NCBI RefSeq assembly: GCF_025263485.1
Contig: NZ_CP079863.1
Location: 2,852,001-2,916,000, forward strand
Direction of reading: 5' to 3'
DNA from: Mycobacterium sp. SMC-2
Lineage (GTDB): Bacteria; Actinomycetota; Actinomycetes; Mycobacteriales; Mycobacteriaceae
DNA: 64,000 bases
A model generated the notes under the pieces. It made no database searches. It saw nothing but the letters and a program-made list of their open reading frames with translations, and was not told the DNA's origin. The position numbers were made by a program, and so were the translations under genes. Shown here piece after piece: positions 1 to 12,541 of this stretch. The stretch's first letter is position 1, and every line of letters starts with the position of its first letter.

Positions 1-124
1 GCGCGCCGTAGCCGGGCTGCGGGGGTGGCGTGCCGTAACCGGGCGGGGGCGGGTAGCCCGGAGGGTTTTGCTCGCCGCCGTGGGGATCGGCCGGGGTGCC
101 TGGATACTCGGGAGGCTGGCTCAT
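1..124 (-). CDS. Proline/glycine-rich membrane protein, N-terminal part only (Rv2560-like)
   Basis: The gene starts at an ATG (complement of 122-124) and runs leftwards off the window edge, so only about 41 residues are visible. They begin MSQPPEYPGTPADPHGGEQN and continue as a Pro/Gly/Tyr-rich low-complexity stretch (GYPPPPGYG repeats). In M. tuberculosis the divergent neighbour of the rarA-like gene Rv2559c is the Pro/Gly-rich transmembrane protein Rv2560, and the arrangement here matches. Such N-termini are usually cytoplasmic disordered tails before membrane segments, which are not visible here. The function is unknown. Confidence 0.8.
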   Translation of the reverse strand, partial: MSQPPEYPGTPADPHGGEQNPPGYPPPPGYGTPPPQPGYGA

Positions 125-171
125 GTCCGTCCTAGCTGTCTGATCCGCTTCGTGGGGCACGCGCACGGAAC

Positions 172-200
172 TTGGCAAACGGCAACTTAGCAAATATGCG
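172..200 (+). promoter_or_regulatory. Possible promoter for the rarA operon
   Basis: TTGGCA (172-177) and TATGCG (195-200) are 17 bases apart in the divergent region between the Pro/Gly-rich gene and rarA. The match is only moderate and was judged by eye. Confidence 0.25.
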
Positions 201-251
201 GCCCTGACGCGCGCGTTGCGTGCACCGGCACACCGGTCGGCTTCCCGTGGT

Positions 252-1616
252 ATGCCTGAAGCCGTGTCCGACGGTCTTTTTGACCTTCCCGGCGCGCCGC
301 CGACGAGCGATCGCGGCTTGGGCGTGTCGGCCGGTGCGCCCCTGGCGGTGCGCATGCGGCCGGCGTCGCTGGACGAAGTGGTCGGGCAGGAGCACCTGTT
401 GGCGCCCGGATCGCCGCTGCGCCGCCTGGTCGAGGGATCGGGGGTGGCGTCGGCCATCCTGTACGGCCCGCCCGGCAGCGGCAAGACGACGCTGGCCGCG
501 CTGATCTCCCAGGCGACCGGCCGCCGGTTCGAGGCGCTGTCGGCGTTGTCGGCCGGCGTGAAAGAGGTTCGGGCGGTCATAGAGAACGCACGGCGGGCGC
601 TGCTGTCCGGCGAGCAGACGGTGCTGTTCATCGACGAGGTGCACCGGTTTTCCAAGACCCAGCAGGACGCCCTGCTGTCCGCGGTGGAGAACCGGGTGGT
701 GCTGTTGGTGGCGGCGACCACCGAGAACCCGTCGTTTTCCGTGGTGGCGCCGCTGCTGTCCCGGTCGCTGATCCTGCAGTTGCGCCCGTTGAGCGCCGAC
801 GACATCCGCACCGTGGTGCGGCGCGCGATCGACGATCCCCGCGGGCTGGGCGGCCGGGTCGCCGTGACGCCCGAGGCGGTCGACCTGCTGGTGCGGCTGG
901 CCGCCGGCGACGCCCGCCGCGCGCTCACCGCGCTGGAGGTGGCGGCCGAGGCGGTTGAGGGAGCCGCGGACGCCGTCGGCGTCGAGACCATCGAGCAGTC
1001 CCTGGACAAGGCCGCGGTGCGCTACGACCGCGACGGCGACCAGCACTACGACGTCATCAGTGCCTTCATCAAGTCGGTGCGAGGCTCGGACGTCGACGCG
1101 GCGCTGCACTACCTGGCCCGCATGCTCGTCGCGGGCGAGGACCCGCGGTTCGTCGCGCGCCGGCTGATGATCCTGGCCAGCGAGGACATCGGCATGGCCG
1201 ATCCCAGTGCGCTGCAGATCGCGGTGGCGGCCGCGCAGACGGTGGCGCTGATCGGCATGCCCGAGGCGCAGCTGACCCTGGCGCACGCCACCATCCACCT
1301 GGCCACCGCACCCAAGTCGAACTCCGTCACCACCGCCCTGGCGGCGGCGATGGACGACATCAAGGCGGGGAAGGCCGGCCTGGTGCCGCCCCACCTGCGC
1401 GACGGGCACTACTCCGGCGCGGCGGCGCTGGGACACGCACAGGGCTACCAGTACTCGCACAACGATCCCGACGGCGTCGTGGCCCAGCAATATCCGCCGG
1501 ACGAGCTGGTGGGCGTGGACTACTACCGGCCGACCGGCCGCGGCGGCGAGCGGGAGATGCCGGGACGGCTGGAACGGTTGCGGGCGATCATCCGCAGGAA
1601 ACGGGGGCGGTCGTGA
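252..1616 (+). CDS. rarA: RarA/MgsA-type AAA+ recombination factor
   Basis: A 454-residue AAA+ ATPase of the RarA (MgsA/WRNIP1) family, which acts at stalled replication forks together with SSB and clamp loader-like functions. The Walker A motif GPPGSGKT lies at residues 72-79 and the Walker B motif FIDEV at about 126-130, followed by sensor region TTENPSFS. The C-terminal half holds the conserved oligomerisation region ([10 protein letters not shown] and HYSGAAALG). The ATG at 252 gives the N-terminus seen in the mycobacterial orthologue (Rv2559c, about 452 residues); a TTG at 216 would add a non-conserved leader, and a GTG at 264 is a possible shorter start. The last codon overlaps the start of the next gene (GTGA), so the two are probably cotranscribed. 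Confidence 0.93.
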   Translation: MPEAVSDGLFDLPGAPPTSDRGLGVSAGAPLAVRMRPASLDEVVGQEHLLAPGSPLRRLVEGSGVASAILYGPPGSGKTTLAALISQATGRRFEALSALSAGVKEVRAVIENARRALLSGEQTVLFIDEVHRFSKTQQDALLSAVENRVVLLVAATTENPSFSVVAPLLSRSLILQLRPLSADDIRTVVRRAIDDPRGLGGRVAVTPEAVDLLVRLAAGDARRALTALEVAAEAVEGAADAVGVETIEQSLDKAAVRYDRDGDQHYDVISAFIKSVRGSDVDAALHYLARMLVAGEDPRFVARRLMILASEDIGMADPSALQIAVAAAQTVALIGMPEAQLTLAHATIHLATAPKSNSVTTALAAAMDDIKAGKAGLVPPHLRDGHYSGAAALGHAQGYQYSHNDPDGVVAQQYPPDELVGVDYYRPTGRGGEREMPGRLERLRAIIRRKRGRS

Positions 1617-1948
1617 AGACCTTCACCGACGAGGAGATGGGCCGCCTGCTGGCCACCACCAAGGACTACAGCGTCGTCATCCTCAAGCAGGGGCCGCGGT
1701 TCGCCGAGGAGACTGCGGCGGCGATCGTCTGGGAGCACGGCCGCCGCAATTTCGCGCTGCGCGACGACGGGGTGCTGGCAGTGGTGTTGCCGGTCACCGA
1801 CGGCTCCAGCGTCTGCGGGATCGCGGTGTTCGCGGCCGGGGTGGACGACACCGCCGCCATCATGGCCGGCGACCCCGGCGTCGCCGCGGGCGTCTTCACC
1901 TTCGAGGTGCACCCCTGCCGCGGGTTTCCCGGGGATGCGTTGCCCTAG
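1613..1948 (+). CDS. YCII-related small protein
   Basis: A 111-residue protein starting at a GTG that overlaps the rarA stop codon by 4 bases. The pattern of an early strand with ILKQGP, a central [10 protein letters not shown] helix, an LPVTDG strand and a late [13 protein letters not shown] helix followed by FEVHP matches the YCII-related dimeric alpha/beta-barrel superfamily. Some members are stand-alone dehydratase-like or antibiotic-degrading domains, but most have no known substrate. Translational coupling to rarA suggests cotranscription but not necessarily a shared role. It is convergent with the next gene, only 41 bases away. Confidence 0.75.
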   Translation: MKTFTDEEMGRLLATTKDYSVVILKQGPRFAEETAAAIVWEHGRRNFALRDDGVLAVVLPVTDGSSVCGIAVFAAGVDDTAAIMAGDPGVAAGVFTFEVHPCRGFPGDALP

Positions 1949-1989
1949 GGCCTCGGCGATCTCGGCGCGAAAGCCGTCAGTGCGTGGCT

Positions 1990-2613
1990 CTAGACCAGCT
2001 CGGGCACCCGCAGGTGCGCGATCGCCAACTCGAACTCGGCCACGTCGACGACCTCGGCGCCCAGCTCGCGCACGCGCCTGCTGCGCAACTCGGTAGCCCG
2101 GTCGCGGTTGCGGGCCATCGCGTCCATCGAGTCGAACGTCGAGCAGGACACCGCTCGCCGGCACGCGGGATGGTCGACCAGGAGGCTGGCGCTGCAGAAC
2201 CCGTCGAGGTCCTCCATCTCGGGAAGCACCGACATCCGATAGAAGTCCAGAGACCGGCTGAGCTGATCCGGCACCACCTTGAGCCAGGTGGCCCGCACGC
2301 ACGCCCCCTGGCGGGAGGGGTGGTCACGGTGCAGCAAAGCGATGTCCCACTCCTCGACGCGCGCGCTGCCGTCGAACATCAGCGCGGCCCGGTCGCGGAT
2401 CGGGGCGACCCGTTCGGCGCTGGCGCGCATCGCGTCGATGCTGTCCCACGAGCTGGTGGCGATGCAGGTCCCGGACTGCCGGTCGACCAACAGTGACAGT
2501 CCGACACATCCATCGATCTCCGTGAGGGCCGGCATGACGACGTCGCGGACGTGCGCGATCCCGATGTCGACCGACAAGGGTTGCGCCTGGATGGTGGTAG
2601 AGCGTGCGTACAC
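1990..2613 (-). CDS. Tandem dimeric alpha/beta-barrel protein (Rv2557/Rv2558-like)
   Basis: A 207-residue protein that resembles the paired M. tuberculosis proteins Rv2557 and Rv2558, reported to be strongly induced by nutrient starvation. It contains an internal duplication: residues about 20-75 ([17 protein letters not shown] then [11 protein letters not shown]) are repeated at about 125-180 ([17 protein letters not shown] then [11 protein letters not shown]). Each half looks like an ABM/YCII-type barrel. The GTG start at 2613 is preceded by a strong ribosome binding site, GAGGAGG. Only one copy is present here where M. tuberculosis has two paralogues. The biochemical role is unknown. Confidence 0.8.
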   Translation of the reverse strand: MYARSTTIQAQPLSVDIGIAHVRDVVMPALTEIDGCVGLSLLVDRQSGTCIATSSWDSIDAMRASAERVAPIRDRAALMFDGSARVEEWDIALLHRDHPSRQGACVRATWLKVVPDQLSRSLDFYRMSVLPEMEDLDGFCSASLLVDHPACRRAVSCSTFDSMDAMARNRDRATELRSRRVRELGAEVVDVAEFELAIAHLRVPELV

Positions 2614-2725
2614 GGCCGACCTCCTCTGTCGAGGGTTGATACCGAGCCGGTGGCGCCACCGGTCCCACCCGTTACCTTCCTCCTGCCCGTTGCGCGCCGC
2701 AATGCCCTAATGCCGCAATGCCTGC

Positions 2726-2821
2726 GCCGCAGTGCCCGAATGCCGCAGTGCCCGAATGCCGCAGTGCCCGAATGCCGCAGTGCCCGAATGCCGCAGTGCC
2801 CGAATGTGGCAGTGCCCTAAT
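2726..2821. repeat. 16-base tandem repeat array (VNTR candidate)
   Basis: Five perfect copies of GCCGCAGTGCCCGAAT run from 2726 to 2805, followed by a sixth copy (2806-2821) with a few substitutions; degenerate copies extend upstream to about 2700. The array is intergenic, between the starts of the Rv2557-like gene and the YjbQ-like gene, 46 bases upstream of the latter's -10 hexamer. The unit length is not a multiple of three and there are no spacers. It resembles mycobacterial VNTR loci. Confidence 0.9.
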
Positions 2822-2866
2822 GTGGCCGCGCTCACAAACGATTGGCTGGTCGCAGCTGGTGCCCCG

Positions 2867-2872
2867 TAGGCT
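2867..2872 (+). promoter_or_regulatory. -10 hexamer for a leaderless YjbQ-family transcript
   Basis: TAGGCT ends 7 bases before the ATG at 2880. With transcription starting 7-8 bases downstream, the mRNA would begin at the start codon, and no Shine-Dalgarno sequence is present. Confidence 0.55.
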
Positions 2873-2879
2873 GGTCGGA

Positions 2880-3281
2880 ATGCATACCGACGTGCTGGAC
2901 GTGGACACAACCCGGCGCCGCATCGTCGATCTCACCGAGGCGGTGCGGGGCTTCTGCTGGTCGAGGGGCGACGGCCTGTGCAATGTCTTCGTCCCGCACG
3001 CGACGGCGGGCGTCGCCATCATCGAGACCGGGGCCGGCTCCGACGACGACCTGGTCGACACGCTGGAACGGCTGCTCCCGCGCGACGACCGTTACCGGCA
3101 CGCGCACGGCTCCCCGGGGCACGGCGCCGACCATGTGCTGCCGGCGCTGGTCGCGCCGTCGGTGACCGTGCCGGTCTCCGGCGGCGAGCCGATGCTGGGC
3201 ACCTGGCAAAGCATCGTGCTGGTCGATCTGAACCGGGACAATCCGCGACGCTCGGTTCGGCTGAGCTTCCTGGAGGGTTAG
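2880..3281 (+). CDS. YjbQ/UPF0047 family protein
   Basis: A 133-residue protein of the YjbQ (UPF0047) family, orthologous by context to Rv2556c. The family motifs are visible: FVPHATAGVAI near residue 45, the GHGADH segment near residue 85, and GTWQSIVLVD near residue 112. YjbQ proteins are small trimeric beta proteins; weak thiamine phosphate synthase activity has been reported for some members, but the physiological role is unsettled. The ATG at 2880 fits the leaderless promoter just upstream; the frame stays open further upstream through the tandem repeat array, but that extension is not conserved family sequence. Confidence 0.85.
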   Translation: MHTDVLDVDTTRRRIVDLTEAVRGFCWSRGDGLCNVFVPHATAGVAIIETGAGSDDDLVDTLERLLPRDDRYRHAHGSPGHGADHVLPALVAPSVTVPVSGGEPMLGTWQSIVLVDLNRDNPRRSVRLSFLEG

Positions 3282-3309
3282 CGGACCGCTGGTCCAACAT
3301 TCCAGCGAA

Positions 3310-3315
3310 TAGGCT
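3310..3315 (+). promoter_or_regulatory. Probable -10 hexamer for alaS
   Basis: TAGGCT lies 48 bases before the alaS GTG, giving a short leader that contains an AGGAAG ribosome binding site. A small GGACC/GGTCC hairpin (3283-3295) precedes it, just after the previous stop codon. Confidence 0.4.
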
Positions 3316-3363
3316 GGGAGTAGACGTCAACGCAAAAAAGCAACAGGAAGAAGCGGACTTCAA

Positions 3364-6069
3364 GTGCAGACACACGAGATCAGGAAGAGGTTTCTTGATC
3401 ATTTCGTGAAGGCGGGACACACCGAGGTGCCCAGCGCCTCGGTGATCCTCGACGACCCCAACCTGCTTTTCGTCAACGCGGGCATGGTGCAGTTCGTACC
3501 GTACTTCCTGGGCGCGCGCACCCCGCCGTACAAGACCGCCACCAGCATCCAGAAGTGCATCCGAACGCCCGACATCGACGAGGTCGGCATCACCACCCGG
3601 CATAACACGTTCTTCCAGATGGCCGGCAACTTCTCGTTCGGCGACTATTTCAAGCGCGGTGCCATCGAACTGGCGTGGACCCTGCTGACCAACAGCGTGT
3701 CCGAGGGCGGCTACGGCCTGGACCCCGAACGAATCTGGACCACGGTCTATTTCGACGACGACGAGGCCGTGCGGCTGTGGCAGGAGATCGCCGGCCTGCC
3801 GGCCGAGCGGATCCAGCGCCGCGGCATGGAGGACAACTACTGGTCCATGGGGATCCCCGGTCCGTGCGGGCCGTCGTCGGAGATCTACTACGACCGCGGG
3901 GAAGAGTTCGGCGTCGGCGGCGGCCCGGTGGCCAACGAGGACCGCTACGTCGAGCTGTGGAACCTAGTGTTCATGCAGAGCGAACGCGGCGAGGGGACCG
4001 GCAAGACCGACTTCAAGATCCTCGGACCGTTGCCCCGCAAGAACATCGACACCGGCATGGGCGTGGAGCGGGTCGCCTTCGTGCTGCAGGGCGTGCACAA
4101 CGTCTACGAGACCGACCTGCTGCGCCCGGTCATCGATGCCGTGGCCGCGCGCGCGCCGCGCGGGTACGACGTCGGCAACCGCGACGACGACGTGCGCTAC
4201 CGGGTCATCGCGGACCACAGCCGCACCGCGGCGATCCTGATCGGCGACGGCGTCACTCCCGGCAACGACGGCCGCGGGTACGTCCTGCGCCGGCTGCTGC
4301 GCCGGGTGATCCGCTCGGCCAAGCTGCTCGACGTCGAGGGTCCCATCGTCAAAGACCTGATGACCACCGTGCGGGACGCGATGGGGCCGTCGTATCCCGA
4401 ACTCGTCGCCGACTTCAAGCGGATCCGCCGTATCGCCGTCGCCGAGGAGACCGCGTTCAACCGCACGCTGGCGGCCGGCTCGAGGCTGTTCGACGAGGTG
4501 GCCGGCACCACCAAAGCCGCCGGGGCCAAAGCGATCTCCGGCTCGGACGCCTTCACGCTGCACGACACCTACGGCTTCCCGATCGAGCTGACCCTGGAGA
4601 TGGCCGCCGAGGCCGGCCTGCAGGTCGACGAAATCGGCTTCCGGGAACTGATGGCCGAACAGCGTCGTCGCGCCAAGGCGGACGCCGCCGCCCGCAAGCA
4701 CGCGCACGCCGACCTGACCGCCTACCGCGAGCTGGTCGACGCCGGCCCCACCGAATTCACTGGCTTCGACGAATTGACCTCGGAGGCAAGGATTCTGGGC
4801 ATCTTCGTCGACGGTAAGCGCGTGCCGGTCGTCACACATGGCACGCAAACCGGAGGGGACGGGGCGCACCAGGTCGAGCTGGTGCTGGACCGCACCCCGC
4901 TCTACGCCGAGTCCGGCGGGCAGATCGCCGACGAGGGCACCATCAGCGGGACGGGGGCCGGCGAGAGCGCCCGCGCGGCGGTGACCGACGTGCAGAAGAT
5001 CGCCAAAACCCTGTGGGTGCACCGGGTCAACGTCGAGTCCGGGGAATTCGTGGAGGGCGACACCGTCGTCGCGGCGGTCGATCCGGAATGGCGCCGGGGC
5101 GCCACCCAGGGCCACTCGGGCACCCACATGGTGCACGCGGCGTTGCGACAGGTGCTGGGCCCCAACGCCGTTCAGGCGGGATCGCTGAACCGCCCCGGCT
5201 ACCTGCGTTTCGACTTCAACTGGCAGGGTCCGCTCTCCGACGAGCAGCGCACGCAGGTCGAGGAAGTGACCAACGAGGCCGTCCAGGCCGACTTCGAGGT
5301 GCACACGTTCACCGAGAAGCTCGAACGGGCCAAGGCGATGGGCGCGATGGCCATGTTCGGCGAGGCCTACCCGGACGAGGTGCGGGTGGTGGAGATCGGG
5401 GGCCCGTTCTCGCTGGAGCTCTGCGGCGGGACCCATGTGCACAACTCGGCGCAGATCGGGCCGGTGACCATTCTGGGCGAATCGTCGGTCGGTTCCGGGG
5501 TGCGCCGGGTGGAGGCCTACGTCGGGCTGGACTCGTTCCGCCACCTGGCCAGGGAGCGCGCCCTGATGGCGGGGCTGGCGTCGTCGCTGAAGGTGCCGTC
5601 CGACGAGGTGCCCGCCCGGGTGGCCGGCCTGGTCGAGCGGCTGAAGGCCGCCGAGAAGGAACTCGAACGCGCGCGGCTGGCGAGCGCGCGGGCGGCCGCG
5701 ACCAACGCCGCGGCCGGCGCGGAGCGTATCGGTAACGTCCGTGTGGTGGCGCAACGCATGTCGGCCGGGATGACGGCCGGCGACCTCCGGTCCCTGGTGG
5801 GCGACATCCGCGGCAAGCTTGGCAGCGAGCCCGCCGTGGTGGCGCTCATCGCGGAGGGTGAGGGCGGCACCGTGCCCTATGCGGTCGCGGCGAACCCGGC
5901 CGCCCAGGAACTCGGGATCCGCGCCAACGACCTGATCAAGCGGCTGGCCGCGACCGTCGACGGCCGTGGCGGCGGCAAGCCGGACCTGGCGCAGGGTTCC
6001 GGCAAGGACCCGACCCGCATCGACGCGGCGCTCGACGCGGTCCGCTCGGAGATAGCGCGGGTCGGTTGA
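3364..6069 (+). CDS. alaS: Alanyl-tRNA synthetase
   Basis: A 901-residue class II aminoacyl-tRNA synthetase that charges tRNA-Ala, of normal full length (Rv2555c orthologue). The class II catalytic core is at the N-terminus ([20 protein letters not shown], then the motif around [18 protein letters not shown]). The editing domain carries the zinc-binding HSGTHMVH and CGGTH motifs that remove mischarged Ser/Gly, and the C-terminal region is the coiled-coil/DHHA1-like domain. It starts at a GTG preceded by AGGAAG. The TGA is directly followed by the GTG of ruvX, so alaS leads an operon reaching at least to the prepilin peptidase gene and perhaps the aro genes. Confidence 0.98.
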   Translation: MQTHEIRKRFLDHFVKAGHTEVPSASVILDDPNLLFVNAGMVQFVPYFLGARTPPYKTATSIQKCIRTPDIDEVGITTRHNTFFQMAGNFSFGDYFKRGAIELAWTLLTNSVSEGGYGLDPERIWTTVYFDDDEAVRLWQEIAGLPAERIQRRGMEDNYWSMGIPGPCGPSSEIYYDRGEEFGVGGGPVANEDRYVELWNLVFMQSERGEGTGKTDFKILGPLPRKNIDTGMGVERVAFVLQGVHNVYETDLLRPVIDAVAARAPRGYDVGNRDDDVRYRVIADHSRTAAILIGDGVTPGNDGRGYVLRRLLRRVIRSAKLLDVEGPIVKDLMTTVRDAMGPSYPELVADFKRIRRIAVAEETAFNRTLAAGSRLFDEVAGTTKAAGAKAISGSDAFTLHDTYGFPIELTLEMAAEAGLQVDEIGFRELMAEQRRRAKADAAARKHAHADLTAYRELVDAGPTEFTGFDELTSEARILGIFVDGKRVPVVTHGTQTGGDGAHQVELVLDRTPLYAESGGQIADEGTISGTGAGESARAAVTDVQKIAKTLWVHRVNVESGEFVEGDTVVAAVDPEWRRGATQGHSGTHMVHAALRQVLGPNAVQAGSLNRPGYLRFDFNWQGPLSDEQRTQVEEVTNEAVQADFEVHTFTEKLERAKAMGAMAMFGEAYPDEVRVVEIGGPFSLELCGGTHVHNSAQIGPVTILGESSVGSGVRRVEAYVGLDSFRHLARERALMAGLASSLKVPSDEVPARVAGLVERLKAAEKELERARLASARAAATNAAAGAERIGNVRVVAQRMSAGMTAGDLRSLVGDIRGKLGSEPAVVALIAEGEGGTVPYAVAANPAAQELGIRANDLIKRLAATVDGRGGGKPDLAQGSGKDPTRIDAALDAVRSEIARVG

Positions 6070-6594
6070 GTGGTTCCCACCCAGCATCGCTTGCCCGACC
6101 GGCCCGGCGACCCTGACCAGAACAGTCCAGGTCGGGGGTCCCGACCCGGGAGAAGCCTCGGCATCGACGTGGGCAGCGTGCGCATCGGCGTCGCCTGCAG
6201 CGACCCCGACGGCATCCTTGCCACCCCCGTTCAGACCGTGCGCCGCGATCGCTCCGGCAAGCACCTGCGGCGGCTGGCCGAGCTGGCCGCCGAGCTCGGG
6301 GTGGTCGAGGTGGTCGTGGGGCTGCCGCGGACGCTGGCCGACCGCACCGGCCCCTCGGCCATCGACGCGATCGAGCTGGCCGACGCGCTGGCCCAGCGGA
6401 TCGCCCCGACGCCGGTACGCATGGCCGACGAGCGCCTGACCACCGTCAGCGCGCAACGATCGCTGCGTGCGGCCGGCGTCCGCGCCCGGGAACAGCGGGC
6501 GGTGATCGACCAGGCGGCCGCGGTGGCCATCCTGCAGAGCTGGCTCGACCAGCGCCGCGCCACCCCGACGCCGACGGAGCCCGCCGATGGTTGA
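6070..6594 (+). CDS. ruvX: RuvX/YqgF-type Holliday junction resolvase homologue
   Basis: A 174-residue RNase H-fold protein of the YqgF/RuvX family, implicated in Holliday junction resolution and/or 16S rRNA 5' maturation. Family motifs are [13 protein letters not shown] (first catalytic Asp), VVVGLPRTL, and [11 protein letters not shown] with the second acidic residue, followed by [11 protein letters not shown] containing the last Asp. The GTG start abuts the alaS stop codon without a gap; the first ~28 residues are Pro/Arg-rich and unconserved, so a later start is possible but no better candidate is visible. It overlaps mltG by 8 bases. Confidence 0.93.
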   Translation: MVPTQHRLPDRPGDPDQNSPGRGSRPGRSLGIDVGSVRIGVACSDPDGILATPVQTVRRDRSGKHLRRLAELAAELGVVEVVVGLPRTLADRTGPSAIDAIELADALAQRIAPTPVRMADERLTTVSAQRSLRAAGVRAREQRAVIDQAAAVAILQSWLDQRRATPTPTEPADG

Positions 6595-7828
6595 CAGCGC
6601 ACGGCGGGAACGGGCCGAGCCCGAAGCCGTCGGCCCGCCCCGAAAGCGCAGCCGCGTCGCCCGGAACCGGCACGAGCGGGGGCGACGCCGGCGGCGGTTC
6701 GCCGGCAAGATCGTGCTCGCGGTCCTCGCCGTCGTCGTGCTGGTAGGAGTCTTCTTCGGCGCCAAGCTGTGGCACACGGTGTTCGTGGCCGGCGACGACT
6801 ACAGCGGAAACGGCAAGCAGGACATCGTAATTCAGATCAAGGACGGTGACTCGACCACCATGGTCGGGGAGACGCTGCAGCGCGAGCAGGTGATCAAGAC
6901 CATCCGGGCATTCGTCAACGCCGCGCACGGCAACAGCAAGATCTCCTCGATCCAGCCCGGCTTCTACCGGATGCGCACCGAGATCCCGGCGGCCGACGCC
7001 GTCGCGCGGCTCACCGATCCCAACAGCCGGGTGGGCCGGCTGGTCATCCCTGAGGGGCGTCAGCTCGACGACACCACCGACATGAAGACCAATAAGGTCA
7101 ATCCCGGCATCTTTTCACTGATCTCCCGCGCCACGTGCGTGACCCTGGACGGCAACCAGCACTGCGTCGCGGTGGAGGGGCTGCGGGCGGCGGCGACCAA
7201 CAGCACGCCCGCCGCGCTGGCCGTGCCGCTATGGGCCGTCGAGCCGTTCACCGAGCTCGGCAGGGACCATCGCCGGATCGAGGGGCTGATCGCGCCCGGA
7301 ACCTTCAACGTCGACCCGTCCGCCTCGGCCGAGACCATCCTGTCCGGCCTGATCAGCGCGGGGGCCGTCGAGAACATGAAGTCCGGGTTGGTGGACACCG
7401 CCCAGGCCATGGGCCTGTCGCCCTACGACATCCTGGTGGTGGCCTCGCTGGTGGAACAGGAGTCCAGATCGCAGGACTTCGCGAAGGTGGCGCAGGTCAT
7501 CTACAACCGGCTGCACGCTCACCACACGCTGGAATTCGACTCGACGGTCAACTACCCGCTGGACCGCCGCGAGGTGGCCACCACCGACGCCGACCGGGCC
7601 CAGAAGACGCCCTGGAACACCTATGTGTCGCTGGGGCTGCCCGCCACCGCGATCTGTTCGCCCGGCGTCGACGCGCTGCACGCCGCCGAGCATCCCGAAC
7701 CAGGTGACTGGCTCTACTTCGTCACCATCGACGCCCAGGGGACGACGCTGTTCACCAAGGACTATCAGCAGCATCTGGCCAACATCGAGCTGGCTAAGCG
7801 CAACGGTGTCCTCGACTCCGCACGCTAG
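6587..7828 (+). CDS. mltG: MltG-family endolytic murein transglycosylase
   Basis: A 413-residue YceG/MltG family protein, predicted to cleave nascent glycan strands in the cell wall and so set chain length. It has a basic cytoplasmic N-terminus (residues 1-40), one membrane helix (about 41-62), a LysM-like region ([16 protein letters not shown]), and the catalytic YceG domain with the essential glutamate in ASLVEQES (Glu290). The late conserved [16 protein letters not shown] and [11 protein letters not shown] segments are present. It overlaps both neighbours: 8 bases with ruvX and 23 bases with aroE. It corresponds to Rv2553c. Confidence 0.93.
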   Translation: MVDSARRERAEPEAVGPPRKRSRVARNRHERGRRRRRFAGKIVLAVLAVVVLVGVFFGAKLWHTVFVAGDDYSGNGKQDIVIQIKDGDSTTMVGETLQREQVIKTIRAFVNAAHGNSKISSIQPGFYRMRTEIPAADAVARLTDPNSRVGRLVIPEGRQLDDTTDMKTNKVNPGIFSLISRATCVTLDGNQHCVAVEGLRAAATNSTPAALAVPLWAVEPFTELGRDHRRIEGLIAPGTFNVDPSASAETILSGLISAGAVENMKSGLVDTAQAMGLSPYDILVVASLVEQESRSQDFAKVAQVIYNRLHAHHTLEFDSTVNYPLDRREVATTDADRAQKTPWNTYVSLGLPATAICSPGVDALHAAEHPEPGDWLYFVTIDAQGTTLFTKDYQQHLANIELAKRNGVLDSAR

Positions 7829-8654
7829 CGGCGCCGCCCGCAGGGCGGCCGGACGCGCCAGAAAAGCGGGCGTGCTGGGCAAGCCGATCGCCCACTCGAA
7901 GTCCCCGCAACTGCACCTGGCCGCCTACCGGGCCCTGGGCCTGCACGACTGGACCTACGAGCGCATCGAGTGCGACGCCGAGCAGCTGCCCGCAGTGGTC
8001 AGCGGGTTCGGGCCCGAGTGGGTCGGGGTGTCGGTGACCATGCCGGGCAAGTTCGCCGCGCTGCGGTTCGCCGACGAGCGCACCGAACGGGCCGAGCGGG
8101 TGGGGTCGGCCAACACCCTGGTCCGCACGCCGTCGGGCTGGCGGGCCGACAACACCGACATCGACGGGGTAGCGGGGGCGCTGGCGTCAACAGGGGGAGC
8201 GGCCGGGCCGGCGCTGGTGTGCGGGTCGGGCGGCACCGCGCCGGCGGCCGTCCTGGGGCTGGCCCAATTGGGTGTCGGCGCCATCACCGTCGTCGCGCGC
8301 AACCCGGACAAGGCGGCCCGGCTGGTGGACCTCGGCGCCGGGATCGGGGTGCCAACGCGGTTCGTGAGCCTGGACAGCGCCGAGCTGGCCCGCGCGGTGG
8401 CCGGTGCGGAGGTGCTGGTCAGCACGATCCCCGCGGACGTCGCGGCGCGGTATGCGGACATCTTCGCGCCGATTCCCGTCCTGCTCGACGCCGTCTACGA
8501 CCCGTGGCCCACGCCACTGGCCGCCGCGGTGGCCGCCGCCGGCGGCCGCGTGGTCAGCGGCCTGCAGATGCTGCTGCACCAGGCGTTTACCCAAGTCGAG
8601 TTATTCACAGGGCTACCGGCGCCGCGAGAGGCGATGGCCGCCGCTTTGGGCTAG
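7806..8654 (+). CDS. aroE: Shikimate dehydrogenase
   Basis: A 282-residue enzyme that reduces 3-dehydroshikimate to shikimate with NADPH. The substrate domain starts at GVLGKPIAHSKSPQLH, the catalytic lysine is in VTMPGK, and the catalytic aspartate is in NTDIDG; the Rossmann domain follows (VCGSGGTAPA) and the ADP-phosphate site NPDKAARL. The chosen GTG at 7806 overlaps the mltG end by 23 bases and adds a basic leader of about 20 residues; there is no ATG nearer, and a GTG at 7872 would remove the first beta strand. Together with aroC, aroK, aroB and aroQ it completes four more steps of the shikimate pathway in this window. Confidence 0.93.
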   Translation: MSSTPHASGAARRAAGRARKAGVLGKPIAHSKSPQLHLAAYRALGLHDWTYERIECDAEQLPAVVSGFGPEWVGVSVTMPGKFAALRFADERTERAERVGSANTLVRTPSGWRADNTDIDGVAGALASTGGAAGPALVCGSGGTAPAAVLGLAQLGVGAITVVARNPDKAARLVDLGAGIGVPTRFVSLDSAELARAVAGAEVLVSTIPADVAARYADIFAPIPVLLDAVYDPWPTPLAAAVAAAGGRVVSGLQMLLHQAFTQVELFTGLPAPREAMAAALG

Positions 8655-8665
8655 CGTCCCGCGTC

Positions 8666-9070
8666 GTGGCCGGGATCGTGGCGCTGTGGATGTGCGCCCT
8701 GAGCATCTGGGACATCCGGCACCGGCGGTTGCCCAACGCTTTGACGCTGCCCGGGGCCGGGGTGATCCTGCTGGCCGCCGCGGCGGCCGGTCGCGGCTGG
8801 CCCGCGCTGGCCGGGGCGGCGGCGCTGACCGCGACCTACCTGCTGGCGTACGCGGTCGCCCCGGCGGGGATGGGCGCCGGCGACGTCAAGCTGGCGATCG
8901 GGCTGGGCGCGCTGGCCGGCCGCTTCGGCGTCGGGGCGTGGTTCCTGGCGGCGCTGGCGGCCCCGCTGCTGACCGTGACGTGGGGCCTGCTGCGCGGCGT
9001 GCGCGAGGTCCCGCACGGCCCGTCGATGTGCCTGGCCACTGCCGCCGCGATCGGCCTGGTTCTCGGGTGA
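8666..9070 (+). CDS. Minimal A24 prepilin peptidase-like membrane protein
   Basis: A 134-residue hydrophobic protein with the two aspartate motifs of the type IV prepilin peptidase family (A24): SIWDIRHRRLPN and GAGDVKLAIG, the latter matching the GxGD signature. Four or more membrane segments are evident. It lacks the N-terminal N-methyltransferase domain of bifunctional PilD proteins, like the short TadV/CpaA-type peptidases of Flp pilus systems. No pilin or secretion ATPase gene is nearby in the window. The GTG at 8666 lies 11 bases after the aroE stop. It corresponds to Rv2551c. Confidence 0.82.
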   Translation: MAGIVALWMCALSIWDIRHRRLPNALTLPGAGVILLAAAAAGRGWPALAGAAALTATYLLAYAVAPAGMGAGDVKLAIGLGALAGRFGVGAWFLAALAAPLLTVTWGLLRGVREVPHGPSMCLATAAAIGLVLG

Positions 9071-9114
9071 CGATTGCGGGCACCGACACCTGCGGACGTG
9101 TTCGGGTCGTCGCC

Positions 9115-9174
9115 GCCGAACGTGCAGCCACTGCGAAATTCCGGCGCATTTTTCGCAGTAGTTACACGTTCGGC
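9115..9174. repeat. Imperfect inverted repeat, 24-base arms, 12-base loop
   Basis: The left arm at 9115-9138 starts GCCGAACGTG and ends ACTGCGAAA; the right arm at 9151-9174 is its reverse complement with 3 mismatches. The loop is 9139-9150. It lies between the prepilin peptidase gene and aroC, both on the + strand, 50 bases upstream of the aroC start. It may be a terminator or processing signal. Confidence 0.75.
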
Positions 9175-9224
9175 GCACCCGGCGGCTTTTGGGCGGCCCA
9201 TGCCGCACATGGGAAGATGATCGG

Positions 9225-12466
<3,242 letters not shown>

Positions 12467-12481
<15 letters not shown>

Positions 12482-12541
12482 GCCGGCAAAGCTTAATCCG
12501 GCAAAGCTTAAGTCGCCCAAGCTTAATCCGCCGAAGCTTAA
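12467..12541. repeat. 15-base tandem repeat array at convergent gene ends
   Basis: There are five units: GCCGGCAAAGCTTAA (12467-12481), an identical copy (12482-12496), a copy with one change (12497-12511), and two diverged copies ending AAGCTTAA (12512-12526 and 12527-12541). Each contains a HindIII site and TTAA. The first unit carries the aroQ TAA; the last carries the TAA of the gene on the opposite strand. Confidence 0.92.

Noticed and set aside
2726..2821. A CRISPR array
   Set aside because: The 16-base units are contiguous with no spacers and there are no cas genes.
2718..2879. An N-terminal extension of the YjbQ-like protein through the tandem repeats
   Set aside because: The extra residues are repeat-encoded, absent from the family, and the TAGGCT hexamer places the start at 2880.
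7623..7805. A longer aroE reading frame starting inside mltG
   Set aside because: The extra 61 residues are Ser/Pro/Arg-rich out-of-frame mltG sequence without conservation.
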